A stretch of 64,000 nucleotides of DNA from Plicaturopsis crispa FD-325 SS-3 (GCA_000827205.1 KN832557.1:70493-134492); one strand, 5' to 3'; positions 1 to 13,745 are shown, counted from the first letter of the stretch. Made by a program: numbers and translations. The notes: generated by a model from the letters alone, not told the origin.

Positions 1-536
1 ACCTCGGTGGATGCCAATATTGCAAAGAATGATGAAATTTTGAAACGGTCTCAGACCTGCCAAAGCATAGATACGAAGTCCTCGCACACCGCCCCCCCAG
101 CCTTTGAAAAGACTCACCTGTTTTCTCCAGGTTTCGTAGGCTCTTGCTAGAATGAGCTAACCAGCGTCAAACATACTGAGTCTGTTGCGATGTTAAAGGA
201 TCGAGTTGAAGCCGCGGCGAGCTGCGAAGCACTGATGCATGCGCACCACGAATACGAATACGACGGATCTCCGGCATCAAGCTTGGCGTTTATTTGCGAA
301 GAGCGCGGTACCTGGCAGTGGTACCGGCAGCGCATATGTCTGCGATACATCCTACATGCATACTGAACGGCGCCGCATCTAATCATATCCTCCCTCAGAA
401 GACCCCGAGCTTGATCCTGGCACCCTTACACTCCTTCCCCAGGACTCAATCGGCTCATCGACTCTCTCCAAAAGAGCATGTTCGGTGGGCCGGATTTTCA
501 TCGGCAGATAACGTTCGGGCAGCAGTGCCCTATGCA
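1..536. other. intergenic, no gene seen
   Basis: Downstream flank of the small minus-strand gene at 537-1064. Open frames here are short and show no recognisable domain or splice pattern. I see nothing else in it. Confidence 0.5.
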
Positions 537-1064
537 TCAACGCCGCTTCGCCCTGCGCCGCTCGAGGCGCTTCGACTTGAAAGCTTTGTGATCCTCCTTC
601 GGCCGCTCTTGGGGCTCTGCGTGCGAGCCCCAAAGAACGCACTCGCTGATCATCACATCGACGTCCGTGACACCGTACTCCGCGAGAACCTCGTCGCACT
701 TGGCGGCCGCGACGGCGCCGTCCTCGCAGGAGAGCGTCCCGCGCCGGACACCGATGTAGAGGGTCAGAGGGCCCGGATACCAATACATGTCCTCCTCTTC
801 GTAGGATCTGCGATGAACATTGATAGTGTTGAATTGGACTTTGAGAGAGTCGAGCGCGGACACGATTTTGTCCGGGAGGGTTCTACCATTCCATAGCTCC
901 CTGAAGCTGTCGGCCCAGCCGGGCTCCTCTCCTTCGTAGTTCGGGTCATTGGGAAGGATCCTGGGTTTGATGCTTCGAGCGATTGACTTTAGATCTGTGT
1001 TATTGCCTGCGTCGACCTCTGCGGTGGAGGACGAAGGGACTGGGGCTGGCGGTGTGTTTGACAT
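537..1064 (-). CDS. conserved fungal protein of unknown function (175 aa)
   Basis: Single open frame of 175 residues beginning MSNTPPAPVPSSS and ending in a basic tail (KSKRLERRRAKRR). The first 45 residues are low complexity. The middle is compact and looks folded, with aromatic-rich text (YEEEDMYWYPGPLTLYIGVRR) followed by CEDGAVAAAKCDEVLAEYGVTDVDV and SECVLWGSHA. I recall similar proteins annotated as hypothetical in Agaricomycetes, but no function is known to me. The basic C terminus could be a nuclear or nucleic-acid contact; that is inference. It is divergent from the GH16 gene to its right. The start is the first Met in a frame with strong coding character. Confidence 0.7.
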   Translation of the reverse strand: MSNTPPAPVPSSSTAEVDAGNNTDLKSIARSIKPRILPNDPNYEGEEPGWADSFRELWNGRTLPDKIVSALDSLKVQFNTINVHRRSYEEEDMYWYPGPLTLYIGVRRGTLSCEDGAVAAAKCDEVLAEYGVTDVDVMISECVLWGSHAEPQERPKEDHKAFKSKRLERRRAKRR

Positions 1065-1566
1065 GATGGTTTCGGTTCAAGGAGGTTTTATGACACTCAG
1101 AGCCGCCGCGGCACGGCATCTGCCACATTTAATACTTACTGCTTTGGGACTACGCGAATCCTCGATGAAACAACGATCTTAACGCAAAGGCAAGTCAAAA
1201 GCAAGGCAAAAACCAAGCTGAACACGAAAAGACTGCTGTGTACAGAGCAGAACAGGTAAGAAATTTGACAAGTATTTCGTTTGTTTTTGGTGACGTTATG
1301 TACCAAGCGCTCAGCAGCGCACGTTGCAGTTTCGCCTCGAGGTGTCCGCCATTTTCTCTGACGTCCAATCGACGCCATTGTTCACCGCTTTTTATATCTC
1401 AACTGACGATACCCCAAAACGCCGCACGCCTCGTTGACGCTCAAGAACCCTGTAAGTAATAGTACATGAACGACACAGCTCTCATTTCAGACTTTCACTG
1501 CACGAAACGCGCCACAATTGCCTATACTATCCTCGCTGAACGCGCTCCCGAAACCTTGTACACACT
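1065..1566. promoter_or_regulatory. divergent intergenic region, likely two promoters
   Basis: 502 bp between the starts of two divergent genes. A TATA-like run (tttttatatctc) lies near 1387-1398, about 170 bp before the glucanase start, and could serve the plus-strand gene. The short frames inside have no coding character. Promoter role is inferred from gene orientation. Confidence 0.4.
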
Positions 1567-3238
1567 ATGCGATCGAGTTTGCTGTATCTGTTCCTCTTCG
1601 TAACGACTGTACGAGCGTACAACATCGTACAAGACTACTCTGGCCAGAACTTCTTCGACGGTTGGGATTTCTTCGGGAACTACGTGAGTTGGGCCTTTAC
1701 AATGCTGTACTAATGGAAGGCTAACATCCATCCGTCTCCCGCGAAGGACAACCTAACTCTAGGTAACGTGCGCCACATCTACTGCAGTGGCGTTGCAGCT
1801 GACAAGCGCGCGCAGGCGACGTCTGGTGGCTCTCCGAGGTCGACGCGTTCTCCGAAGGCCTCGCCTATGTCAACGCCGCCGGGAACGCAATCATAAAAGT
1901 GGACAACACGTCCAACGTCGCGTACGGCCAGAAGCGCAACTCCGTAAGCCCCCCCTCTCCTGTCCTCTCCTCTTTGAAAATCGACTCCCGACGGCGTCCG
2001 CAGGTCCGCATAACGACGCAGGAATCCTACGGCGTCGGCAGCCTCTGGGTCATCGACCTCAAGCACATCCCCTACGGCTGCAGTGTTTGGCCCGCATTCT
2101 GGACTCTCGGAAGCGGGACGTGGCCTGGTGCGTGCGCACGCGCCTTTTCTCTGCGCTTACTGACACGCGCGCAGCGGGCGGGGAAATTGACATCATCGAG
2201 GGCATCAACGTGATGACCGCGAACCAGATGGCGCTGCACACCGAACCGGGCTGCACGCAGGCGACACCTGCGTACCAGTCCGGCATCCTCCCCACCGGGC
2301 CAGGTGCACAGGACTGCTCTCAGGCGTCAGGCTGTTTGGTGACGGAGAGCGCGCCGAACAGCTACCAGAGCGGGTTTGCGGCGGCCGGCGGTGGTGTATG
2401 GGCGTAAGTGCGTCCCGCTTCGTGCTTCTGAAGGTGTGCTGACAGGTACATAGCGTGCAGTTTGATGTTGCTGGCGTGTAGTGAGTCGTACCCCATTCAG
2501 TGGGGTTGAGTTTGCTGACGGAAGGGTCACCAGCATGTGGTTCTGGAGCGTACGCTGCTGCTTTTGCTGATGCCCTGTGCTTCTGCTGACTACTTGCGTT
2601 CTCACAGCGTCCAAATGTCCCCGCGTCACTCACGGGCGCAACGTCAACCTCGGCGCTCGACATCTCGCAGTGGGGCGTGCCCTCCGCCAGTTACGCCTCC
2701 ACTACCTGCAACATCCCACAATTCTTCACCGCGCAGCAGCTTGTGCTCGATATAACATTATGCGGCAACTGGTGAGTTCTCTACTCCACCCACCAAGCAT
2801 CCTACCCACTCACGTGCGCGCAGGGCGAGCCTCCCGGTCTTTTACAGCGCCACCTGCGGCAGTTCAGGACCCACGGGAATATGCGTGCGTTCCTCTCCTG
2901 CCCCTTCAGCCGTCCCACACCACTGACCACTGACACACGGACAGTACAACGACAACGTCGTCGGCGCGGGTAGCCCGAAGTACGACGAGGCGTACTTTGA
3001 GATCTCTTACATCCGCGCGTACACGACATTTGCGCCCGCGGCTACGCCTTCGGCGGCGGCGGCCGCGCAGGTCGTGAACGGGACGACGATCAATGCGGCG
3101 CCCACCGCGGCTGCCACGAGCGGCGGGGTCGCACCGAACACTTCGAATCAGCAGCGGGGCGCGGGGGTGCAGCTACAGGTGGGGTGGTGCGGCGTGCTGG
3201 TTGGAGTGCTGGCGGGGGGCTTAGTAGTGTTTTCATAG
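1567..3238 (+). CDS. GH16 endo-1,3(4)-beta-glucanase (laminarinase), GPI-anchored
   Basis: Secreted glycoside hydrolase family 16 enzyme, expected to cut 1,3(4)-beta-glucans in fungal or plant walls. Splicing by eye gives signal peptide MRSSLLYLFLFVTTVRA, then YNIVQDYSGQNFFDGWDF, GNYDNLTLGD and WWLSEVDAFSEGLAYVN. SVWPAFWTLGSGTWP leads into the catalytic GGEIDIIEG (two catalytic Glu around Asp), spelled across an intron near 2126-2174. Later exons give VMWFWSRPNVP, LDISQWGVPSASYAS and LCGNW, ending in FEISYIRAYTTFA. After the enzyme domain come an Ala/Thr-rich linker and a hydrophobic tail (VGVLAGGLVVFS), typical of a GPI signal. Exon 2 appears to be only 16 nt (1747-1762). There are at least eight introns. 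Confidence 0.93.
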
Positions 3239-3454
3239 GCGCGGACTTGACTATGCTAGGACAGACGGACAGACTACAACAGCAATACCGCGCTGTCTGA
3301 GGTATGATAACGAACCCTTGACGTAATTACTTACGAGGAGATGGGACTGATGATACGCTTAGCTACTCACGATAAACCTGTATCGATTATTTGCGGTCCT
3401 GATATGCTTAGACTAACGATATTTGTTGTCGTAAAGGAGTATTGATTAACAGCC

Positions 3455-5050
3455 TCAACGGTAGACCGAAAGATACGTGAAGCTAGACAGATTGGTATCA
3501 CTAGCCATGGGGAAGTCGCTCCTCCGTCGTAATTCACAGCGCGCTAGCCCGATCGCAGGGGTTGGCACGCCTCCAGTGGACAACAACTCGCGCTCGTGCA
3601 GGCCGAACGGGTCGGTTGTTATTTTCACCGGCTCTTCGTGTCGAAAGCTAGGGACATTGTCGGCTACGCTGCCTAGCGGACCGAGGACCACACGGATAAA
3701 ATACTGCAGAAAATACCGTTGACTATCAGCCTCACCGCAAAAACTTCGTCGATGTATGGTCACTCGCCTGGATGTCGATGGTACCCTCGACCCCCCATGA
3801 GCTCTCGTGGCCTACGCAGCCAGCCTGTAGCTTGCATTTTATGCGAGACACACATCCATCGGCTGATTCTTGGGAGGTCCAAGTGTCTACCGATGCAATG
3901 GGGACATCCCGCGAGCGCAAGACGGTGCGCTCGCCAGGACACCACACCCTGGTCCGCTTCAGCAAAGTGACGCGAAGGGTTGGCATGAGAACTCCGGCGA
4001 GTGTTGCATCGCCTTGTGTGACAAGGGAAACCAGGAGCGGGATGGGATCACCAGACGTGAAACATGCCGGTGATGGCAAAGAAAGCTAGCGGTAGCAAGT
4101 CAATCGTGGCACAGATTCAACGTGGATGTGGACTCACATGCAACACCGCTGACGTGTCTGTGGGCTGAGAGCTGGTAGGCCATAAAGCAGATATTTCAAC
4201 CGTTTTGATGCGGCTGTCAATAGGAAATGGGGGGATATGTGCGCTGGCCAAGGCGGGTAACGGTGGCATGGCTAGCAGGGGAGGGTGAGATGGCCTCGAC
4301 TTTGGCAGATACAGTATGGGGATATTTATACTACAACTGCACTGTTAGCCCATGGATTGACGCTGAAGATCCAAAATGTGCGCACGTTTCATGTCGTCGG
4401 AGCCCCTTCCTTGTCATCTCAACACGAAGCGAGTACGACACGTCGCATGTCGTCGCAGGAACAATGGCATCATACGACGGAGGAAGCTCCATGGTTTCCT
4501 CCGCAGAAAACGGTATTGCGAACGTGTGGTCGCCACCCCACTCTGAGCTCTCGGAGGATTGTGAATAGAGCGTAATCGTCTGAGACAATAGACGCCTCCT
4601 AGAGGACGACGCGACCGTCCCGCGAGCCGTCACCGTGGTCGTAATTTCGCCCTTGAGCTTTCACAATTCTTTCAACATAGGATTATGAGTAAAATTTGAG
4701 GCACTTACTGCAACTGTTACTCTGACGACATTCTTTTCGTAGCCAGAGAATTTTGCGTGGCCCAACACGATTCCCCGCCAGCCAAAGGCAGGTTTATGGG
4801 TGGAGAACGCGCGGGGACCCAAGTTGACCTCCATGTGTTCCGTCCGGAACACGAAATCAGGGTCAGCAGAGCCTGACCCTACACGGTGGAGGTGCGAGCT
4901 TGGTAGCGAGTGCAAAACGCGCTCCGAACACACGGGATGGGGAGAATAAGTCGGCGACGCGGTTGATTCCTCATCGAAGTTCGGGTTAACATACGGGGGC
5001 AGGGTGTCGATACCTTCAATGGGGACTGAGGGCTGCGGCTGGGGAAACAT
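3455..5050 (-). CDS. arrestin-like protein, partly uncertain exon structure
   Basis: Minus-strand multi-exon gene resembling fungal arrestin-fold (alpha-arrestin-like) proteins. Exon 1 starts MFPQPQPSVPIEGIDTLPPY and carries PTYSPHP and a segment like HMEVNLGPRAF, ending VRVTVAV. After an intron near 4640-4696 comes GEITTTVTARGTV, then LLSQTITLYSQS, FAIPFSAEETMELPPSYDA and CDVSYSLRVEMTRKG, the usual arrestin-N strand pattern. A later exon holds CFTSGDPIPLLVSL, TLRVTLLKRTRVWCPG and SWGVEGTIDIQ, and the last exon YFIRVVLGPLG. In yeast, such proteins carry PY motifs and recruit Rsp5-type ligases; PPSY and PPY occur here. The junction before the last exon is unclear and may use a GC donor, so the C terminus is tentative. 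Confidence 0.65.
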
Positions 5051-6429
5051 GGTGTTTAACCACTCGGGCAGCGTATAGTACTAGTCTTGTTGCGCAGTGG
5101 GTACGAGGAACCATTTATTCGACATCTTTAAGTGCGACGGGGACGATGTTATTTCATCGCAACCTGCTGGATGGTTTGTCATGGTCCATGGAGCGAGTAG
5201 TTTCATGACTCGAGCTCCGAGATACGTCTGCAAGAGAATCTCACAAATGCAACAACGCGACTTTGGGCCACGTTAATATTAATCGGCACCGATGATGTAC
5301 CTGAAAACGTACCAGAATTTGGCGTCTACGGCCGAAACCTTTTGATTATTGGACCCTAAAGCTAGCCGGACCATTAGTAAGTTGTACGCGCAAAAAACAC
5401 GCTGAATGACGACAATGGGACTTACACCGGCTCTTTCTCAGGCGTGTAGCTCGACTTCAGAGCTGAAGCAAACATTGCCAATGCTAGGGACATTGGAAAG
5501 GCATCGGACATACTTGCCTGGAGCAATGTCCCCGAATGAGAATGGACACCAGTCCTGCAGTTGCCACTTTGCAAAGGCGACCCGATATGAATTAGCCCAA
5601 ATCCGAAACTCGGCCCTGCATGACAAACCACATACCGTGACGACTACTGGGGCGGTCCCTGATGTGGACACATAGTAGTTATATGCTATAGCCGTCCCTA
5701 TCATGTGGAATGTACAGCTCCGCACGGAGGAAGAGCCATGGCAAATTTAAAGGCACGATATCGCTCCTCCTAAAGGGACAAAGAGGAAAATCAGGCAAAG
5801 CTCAAAGACCGGTTGGCAGGGACAAAAGAACTCGCCATAAAAACATCTCGGGCTCGGAATTGCCTCGGGAGGAAAACCCTTGTCATAGGAAAAGGCAGAT
5901 ATTCCGACATCGTATTAGTCGTGGTCGTCGTTTACAACTGTAGCAGCGGGACCACGCCTGCTACGCGAGGAAGAGAGGTGCCCGCGCAGAGGGAGCTTCA
6001 GAAAACGACGTTCCGCGGCGCAAACTCATTGCAGTCCGTTTGCGTGCAAAGCCACCCGCGTGTTCGCAACAGTGCAGCGATTGTGAGGGCAAATGGAAAG
6101 CACTCACGATAGTCACCATATCTACAAAACATCCGCCCCGACAGCGGCGAAAGAATTTGCACCCCGACGGGTAAAGCAAACCAAATGATTCTAGATAACA
6201 GCGATACAATGTTGCAAGTTTTCTACATCTGCAGGCTCGTTGAGGCCCGTTGTACATCAACCCCTCCACTCCATCCTCCTGGCCGGCATCGCGGCGAGTG
6301 AAGAGCGTTGAGACTCCACTGATAGCGATACATATGCCCCCCATCCACGGACGCGGACGTTGAATATCCCGTCTTTTGTGCATCGAATGACGCGGGGCGC
6401 GTTGAGGCGCGTCGTCGTGCGTACACCGT
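5051..6429. other. intergenic, no convincing gene
   Basis: About 1.4 kb. A 95-residue minus-strand frame at 5438-5725 (starting MRSCTFHMIGTAIAYNYY) and overlapping frames have some coding look but no consistent splicing or family. The stretch could be a decayed gene plus the upstream region of the arrestin-like gene and the 3' flank of the SAHH gene. Confidence 0.3.
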
Positions 6430-8251
<1,822 letters not shown>

Positions 8252-8519
8252 TTTTGTTTGCGAAGGGGAAAGGAAAAGGAGGGAAAGATGGAGGTGGTGG
8301 TGCGAGTTTGCAACGCTGCAAAAACATTTCAAGGATCGTGTCTATAACCTTCCCACGCCTCATTCTCTTGTCAAATTCAAAGTCTCAGAATCCATTTATA
8401 CTACTTGCCAATTTCCTAACAATTACCATACTTTCGCTCGCTGTTTCGTGTCTAGCTGTTGATATTCTGCCTAATATTCCATCGTGCTGAGCGGGGAGAT
8501 AGACGCGGACTCAGACCAG
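8252..8519. promoter_or_regulatory. bidirectional promoter between SAHH and Som1-like gene
   Basis: 268 bp separates the two divergent start codons, so regulatory elements are probably shared. No specific site is claimed. The short plus-strand frames here are not supported. Confidence 0.4.
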
Positions 8520-8927
8520 ATGACACCAGGAAAACAGAGCAATTCAAACGCACGCACAAAATGTCTTCTCACCGAAATCGTGCAGTTCACTTGTGAAGCG
8601 CCCGCTCTTGTGAACGGTCAACCGAAAGTTCATTGCTTTCCGGTGCCGCGTATATTCAAGACGTGAGACTTGAGCATTCCTCAATGAAATTTTCACCGTT
8701 GATGTTTCTTGTAGATGCCCAGGCAGGCCTGCCGTGGAGATCACGACACTTGTGGATATCGACCTGAAGACCGGTGAGATCGACGTGACGCCGGAAGCCA
8801 GGTGAGCTGGTTCTCAGTCCTCTCGTTAGTTTTGAGACATACTGTGGCTCTTCGCAGTGAAACACATCCCAAGGCGCGTTTATGGCGGGACGTCACACGG
8901 TACCCAAGCGAGGATGATGATGCATAG
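8520..8927 (+). CDS. small conserved protein, Som1-like (mitochondrial export family)
   Basis: Three-exon gene for about 95 residues. Start MTPGKQSNSNARTK at 8520. Exon 1 carries EIVQFTCEAPALVNGQPKV and HCFPVPRIFK; exon 2 continues CPGRPAVEITTLVDIDLKTG; exon 3 gives ETHPKARLWRDV and ends PSEDDDA. Introns are near 8666-8714 and 8802-8857. The layout, with an early Cys, CFPVxRxF and then a Cys just after a splice site, resembles the fungal Som1 family, whose yeast member works with the mitochondrial inner membrane peptidase. The assignment rests on recalled motif similarity and should be read as probable. I chose the ATG at 8520 because the upstream extension begins with GTG. Confidence 0.7.
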
Positions 8928-11900
8928 CTAGAGCTTATGCCAGAAGAATATCTATCGTGGGCACACTCGGTCGCCCGCGGATATCAATCTTCGCCGCTCA
9001 TCCAGAGTGGCGTATAATCTATCGAAAAGTCGAGGCTGTACAGATGAAATCTCTAATGCACGACCGCTGCCTATCGTAGTTTGATTGGGTATGCAAGCAC
9101 TGTCCCTCATGAACCAGTCCACACGTTCTCGGCTGTGACAATGAGGCAAGTCCTAGGTTAACAACATCTGGCATATGGTCTTTGTAGCATGGTGCGTGTT
9201 TCCCTCCGGTGCGTTACTTTTCTCAGATGCTTAGGCCAGCTGAGAAGTTCTCCTCTCGTAGTTCAATTGCATTGCTTGGCTGAGCTGAGATTGATCGTCT
9301 GTGTGCCCTTGCAGCATGAGTCGCACAATCTCCCCGCCAACGGAGAATCCATACATCTGCCTCAATACCGAGATCTACGCGCAAAGGGAAGACCTTCTGC
9401 AGGAGGTCTCCAGGGTAAGGTACGCAGTTCTACATCGACGCGTGCATTCTGTCTCCTGTAGGCAACTGAGGAGTTTCCGGAGTTCAATTGGTTTGCTTGA
9501 GGAGCAACTGTCGGCCCGAGCATGGCTGGTATACCATACCCGCACTTGCGTACCGACTCAAGGTCCCCTGCACCTGCAAACATGCTGGTACAAAGCATCT
9601 GTGACATGTCCGGGCCACAATCACCAGTCTAAAGGTATGTCTGTTACACACAATGCATTGTATGCTACCGCGCTTGTCGTAGTAGATACCAGGCAACGCT
9701 CCTGGCTGTATACTCAATTCTGCAATTGCCGAGAAGGCATGAGCGACGATAGGCCCCGTAAGTTCAGCTCATCTCAACTGCATCAACCTCTCTACTTGTT
9801 CTACCTGCAGATACTCATCTTTTCACCCTGCTCAGGACGGATTACCTTGCATTGCCGTTGCAAAGGCACAAACGCGCACCATCACAACCTCCCATGTTCT
9901 TTCACCGTCTCGCTCCTCCGACTCGGACGATGGATGACCCTGTCTGATCCCCCTCATATGGCCGATACTCCGCAGGCTGATCATTAAATGCTTGATCCAC
10001 GGTCGGCACCTCCGCATCACCTATTGGCTGAGCACATAATTGACGACAGAAAATCGGCCAATGCCACAAGCTCGAATATTCTCTATCTGGCCTGTAACTT
10101 TTCATAACGCAAATAACACGATGAGGATCTGCAGGAACGCATGCCTACCATCATTCCCGACTTACACGTTGCACGGCATGTATCCGAGGCGCGAATCCGC
10201 TCGTGTCTGGTGTTGTCTTGGGTGTACTTCGTGCCTTCGTCGTCGCGGGGGTACATGTGCTACCAGCACATGGCGGCCCGCGCCACTGCCGAAGGAGAGG
10301 ACTCCACGCGAGCGTGTTTCCCAACAGCGGCTGCCGCTGTCGAAGTCGTTTGGCTGGTCCTTGCTCTGGCCACCGCCCTTTGTGGACGACGCCCTCTGCC
10401 GGCCGCTGACCCAATGACACGATGCAGACCAGCCGAAGGTAGACAGCCGGGAGGCTATAGGAGGGTATGTTTGTGACCATTATATGTAGAGTCTACTGCG
10501 AGTACGTGGCTATGCTTTTCGGGAGTTTTGATACTGATGCTAAGTACTTATGATTTGCACCAGACTCCAGACAGCTTCGCGTACTTTGAGTGTATTGTGG
10601 CCGCGGACGATCGCCCAGCGGCCTACGTCTACTGGTCCCGAAGCAAAATCCATTCGACAAGCTGCGCGGAAGTCGTCCTCCCTTGACATCGCAGGTGCCC
10701 CGTTACTGACTCGAGAACATGGTAAGCATATTGTTTTGATATCGTTGGCATCAATTCGCGGTTAAGTGCTATCGCCTAACCAGGAGCAACCTTCCGGTCA
10801 ATTTTGTTCCCCCCCAAGTACGCTCGCGGCTCAAAGATAGTCATAGGGTGCTGTGGCGTTTCCGCCCTGGACGATCATGGATACAAGTGCCTCGGCACGC
10901 CCTAAGTGTGAATCCCAGTAGATCCCAGTCGGTAGGTTTTCAGTCCAAGCCCGATGGGGGCAAGTGTTCAGTGTCTTATCGGGCTTGACAGGCCTGTTCA
11001 ACATGACCAGACCTTTTTTCAGTTTTGACACCTACTCGCGCAAGCATGATGATAGATGAGTGGCGTTCCACGCTGGGGGAGGCTGGAGGTCCAATGCAAG
11101 GCGGCATTCTTACGGGGATGATATTCCATCGGGCCCACGTGGAATGATTTAGTAGCGTCGACGCAACACCAGGCTTCTCCTCAACGGCCCTCGGCGTCTT
11201 CTTAATTTCGACGTCGCGTAGTAGAGCTCTACATATCGATGGTGAGTGACCCCGTGTGTCTCGACTACAAATGCTGGTTCACTTCCGAATTTTATTCGTA
11301 GTGTCCAATGATGAGCTCGTCCAAATAGGTGGCGTTTGTATCGATTTAAGATTGCTATGCAGCGCTTTCGCTTGGTTTGCTCTATCATGATCCGTCGTGA
11401 CATGCGCATATCGCGTGAAAGAGCCGGTCTCGGATATCATGGAAAAAATAGGACACGCAGGACCGGCCGCGTCATTAAAAGGGTCTGCGCGCCTACTACA
11501 CTTCATTTTTTCGCTGTCCGTGAACCTGTCGATGAAACACCGGTTGGCGCAGGTTGACGCTCGCTCGGAAGTCATCCTTAATTGAAACTTCGTCGTCGGA
11601 CAGTTATTAAGAATCAAACCTTAAATGTCTACGCCAACATACGGGAACCCGCGGGTGGTTACATCAAATCGACGCAGGCACTCGGAGTCGCTTAAACGTG
11701 TAGCTTTCTGCGCGGTATCCTTGGAGAGATGATCTGCTCACAGCCCGTCGCATGGGCTCATAAAAGTCGTCAAGTGTCGGGGTGGAGGACAGATGCACCC
11801 CTTCACGACTGCTGATCTTTGTTTCGTTGCGACAGCTCTTTGGCGACCGATTACCAACATCACTGCAGATCACTGCCCAGGTTGCAGCACATCCGGTACT

Positions 11901-12018
11901 TCAACCAAACATCGAGTTTCCAGAGGCTCTGCTTGTTGCCGACCCGTTGCCCTCTAGTTTCTGTATCTAAGTGCGTCAATTGCGCCCCGTGGTGATCTGC
12001 ACCGCCCGTTATTTCACC
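8928..12018. other. gene-poor stretch with exon-like fragments
   Basis: About 3.1 kb without a gene I can name. The left part holds good-looking intron signals (see 9315-9990). A frame near 10561-10680 reads like protein (SFAYFECIVAADDRPAAYVY) but is closed by stops nearby. A minus-strand frame at 10831-11031 is short and unrecognised. Bases 11100-12018 look non-coding and probably include the promoter of the gene starting at 12019. The region may contain decayed or lineage-specific genes. Confidence 0.35.
9315..9987 (+). CDS. possible multi-exon orphan gene, unresolved
   Basis: An ATG at 9315 directly follows a good acceptor (cttgcag) and opens MSRTISPPTENPYICLNTEI, followed by YAQREDLLQEVSR. 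Three further intron-like stretches follow: gtaagg...ctgtag near 9415-9461, gtatgt...gtcgtag near 9635-9685, and gtaagt...ctgcag near 9758-9811. Splicing the first intron gives ATEEFPEFNWFA and then a stop, so the shortest product is about 45 residues. Without that splice the frame stays open for over 220 codons. The last two introns can be joined in one open frame, ending PTRTMDDPV. No family is recognised. It may be a young, alternatively spliced or decaying gene. Confidence 0.3.
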
Positions 12019-13745
12019 ATGCAGGACTCGCAGCAGACTTTTAACTGGCTCCAATATGCGCCACACTCGTCTGCTCGTCCGATAGATATCAAGGTAGAAT
12101 CCTCCGCCATAGATCTTTCAGCGTTTACTCTGCTGTCCCCTCCTTCATCCCCCTCCCCTCGTTCGGTGCCCGACCACTCCGCCCCCTTGTCGTTCGCTGC
12201 GTCTAATCGAAGACGCGCCAACACCTCGTCCGTGCTCTCTTGTAGCCCTCAAAGAGTAAAGCCGTATCCCCCGGCTTCCTCGCGTGAACGCCGCCAACGC
12301 ATCGACGATCACAACTCCGCAAGAATGTCGAACACTCCTCCATTCGCTGCTTGGGCATCTGCGGGTAGCAGCCGCAGTAGGCAGCACCTCGTCGCAGACC
12401 CAGTGATCCCTACGAGAAGGTCGTCTGACGGCGACCAGCAACCACCGTCCTATCCTCTGAGCCACAACACCTTTGTGCCGGTATGTGATTTTCTTGGCTG
12501 TCATGAATTGTACGCGGTTCTAAAGCACCAGGTGTACAACAGTCTTTTCCGGGCCGCCCATCCGAACGTAATCCTCGCCCTCAATCGTCTTCAAGTTCAG
12601 CTATGGCTACCTCCAGCTTAACTGGTGCGATGGGTGACGCGCATCTATCTCGACAGTCAGACTCGCCATCGCCGACGAACGAACCACCATATGGGTTAGA
12701 CATGAACACTGGCATGGTCTGGCAACACTCACACTCGCACCTTCCTGGTGGCCCTCCCCACTCGTCGTCTCAGCCGGGATATCCGGCAGGCGTACCGGGC
12801 CAGGGTGCCTACCAACATACACTCTCCTCCTCGGGGACAGCAGGAGCTTACCTACCATATGGAAACTATAATCAATCTTCATCTTATAATACTCTACCCC
12901 CGCCACCTGCCCAATCACACACGTCCCAGTCACACTCTCCTACGTATCCGTATCCCGACGCTTATCAGCCCAACCGCTCGCAAATTTCGGTGCAGACACG
13001 TGCAGGGCCCTCCGGCCTCCAGACTCCCGACTCCTACCCAGCTGGGGATGAGTCCATGAATCTCTGCGAGCCTTCGCCTATCAGCTCTATGCCCGACGAC
13101 GAAGTTCGTCGCCTGCAAAGGAAGGTCCGTGGGCTTGAACTCATTAACGAATCCGCAAGCCAGCGCATTCGCGAGCTCGAGCTGGAACTTGCCAATGATC
13201 TGTCGGTTCCTTCCTCCTCCACCTCCTCTTCATATCCGCCTTCTTCATCCGCTACGGCCAATATCGCCGGAGGCCTGCCCTCACCTCTCTCTACACCATC
13301 TCCTCAGTCTGCGACTTTTCAGGCTAGCTGGCGCGCCCGCACAGACGCGCGTATACGCCAGTTCTGCTCCCTCAACCGTGCAGGGAACGCGCTCTGCGCA
13401 TGGCACGACTCGCGGCGTGAGCGCCGTGCGCACCCTCCGCGGATGGCACCCCCAGGGCACCTGAACTGCGGGTGCACATACGAGGAGGCGCTCTTCGAGG
13501 AAAGCCTTGCGCGGCACGGCGTCGGGAGCTACCATCCGGGCGAGACGGTCCGCATGGACCCTGCTCTGCGAAACCCGCTGCTGAAGCTCCTCGAGCAGCG
13601 GTATGCGTACAAGGATGGTGACTTCGAGCGCGACCCCGTCACGGGCGGGTGGGTCGAGGGTGAGGGCCACCAATTCTGGGAGGGCCGCGTACAAGCGGGC
13701 GCGCCGCATACACGCAAATTCAGGTCAGATTCCGACCGCCACTAA
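12019..13745 (+). CDS. low-complexity protein with a coiled coil, basidiomycete-conserved, function unknown
   Basis: Exon 1 begins MQDSQQTFNWLQYAP and ends near HNTFVP at 12480. A 63-nt intron (12481-12543) leads to SFPGRPSERNPRPQ and the in-frame long exon starting MATSSLTGAMGD. The first half is rich in Ser, Pro, Gln and Tyr. At DDEVRRLQRKVRGLELINES and RIRELELELAND there is a short coiled coil or zipper. The folded C-terminal half carries SWRARTDARIRQFCSLNRAG and LCAWHDSRRERRAHPP, followed by GHLNCGCTYEEALFEESLARHG, ending in an HTRKFRS tail. Cys and His spacing suggests possible metal binding, but this is speculative. A 39-nt intron-like segment at about 13722-13760 could instead give an ending ALLRHPRPHDISS. 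A transcription-linked role is only a guess. Confidence 0.75.
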
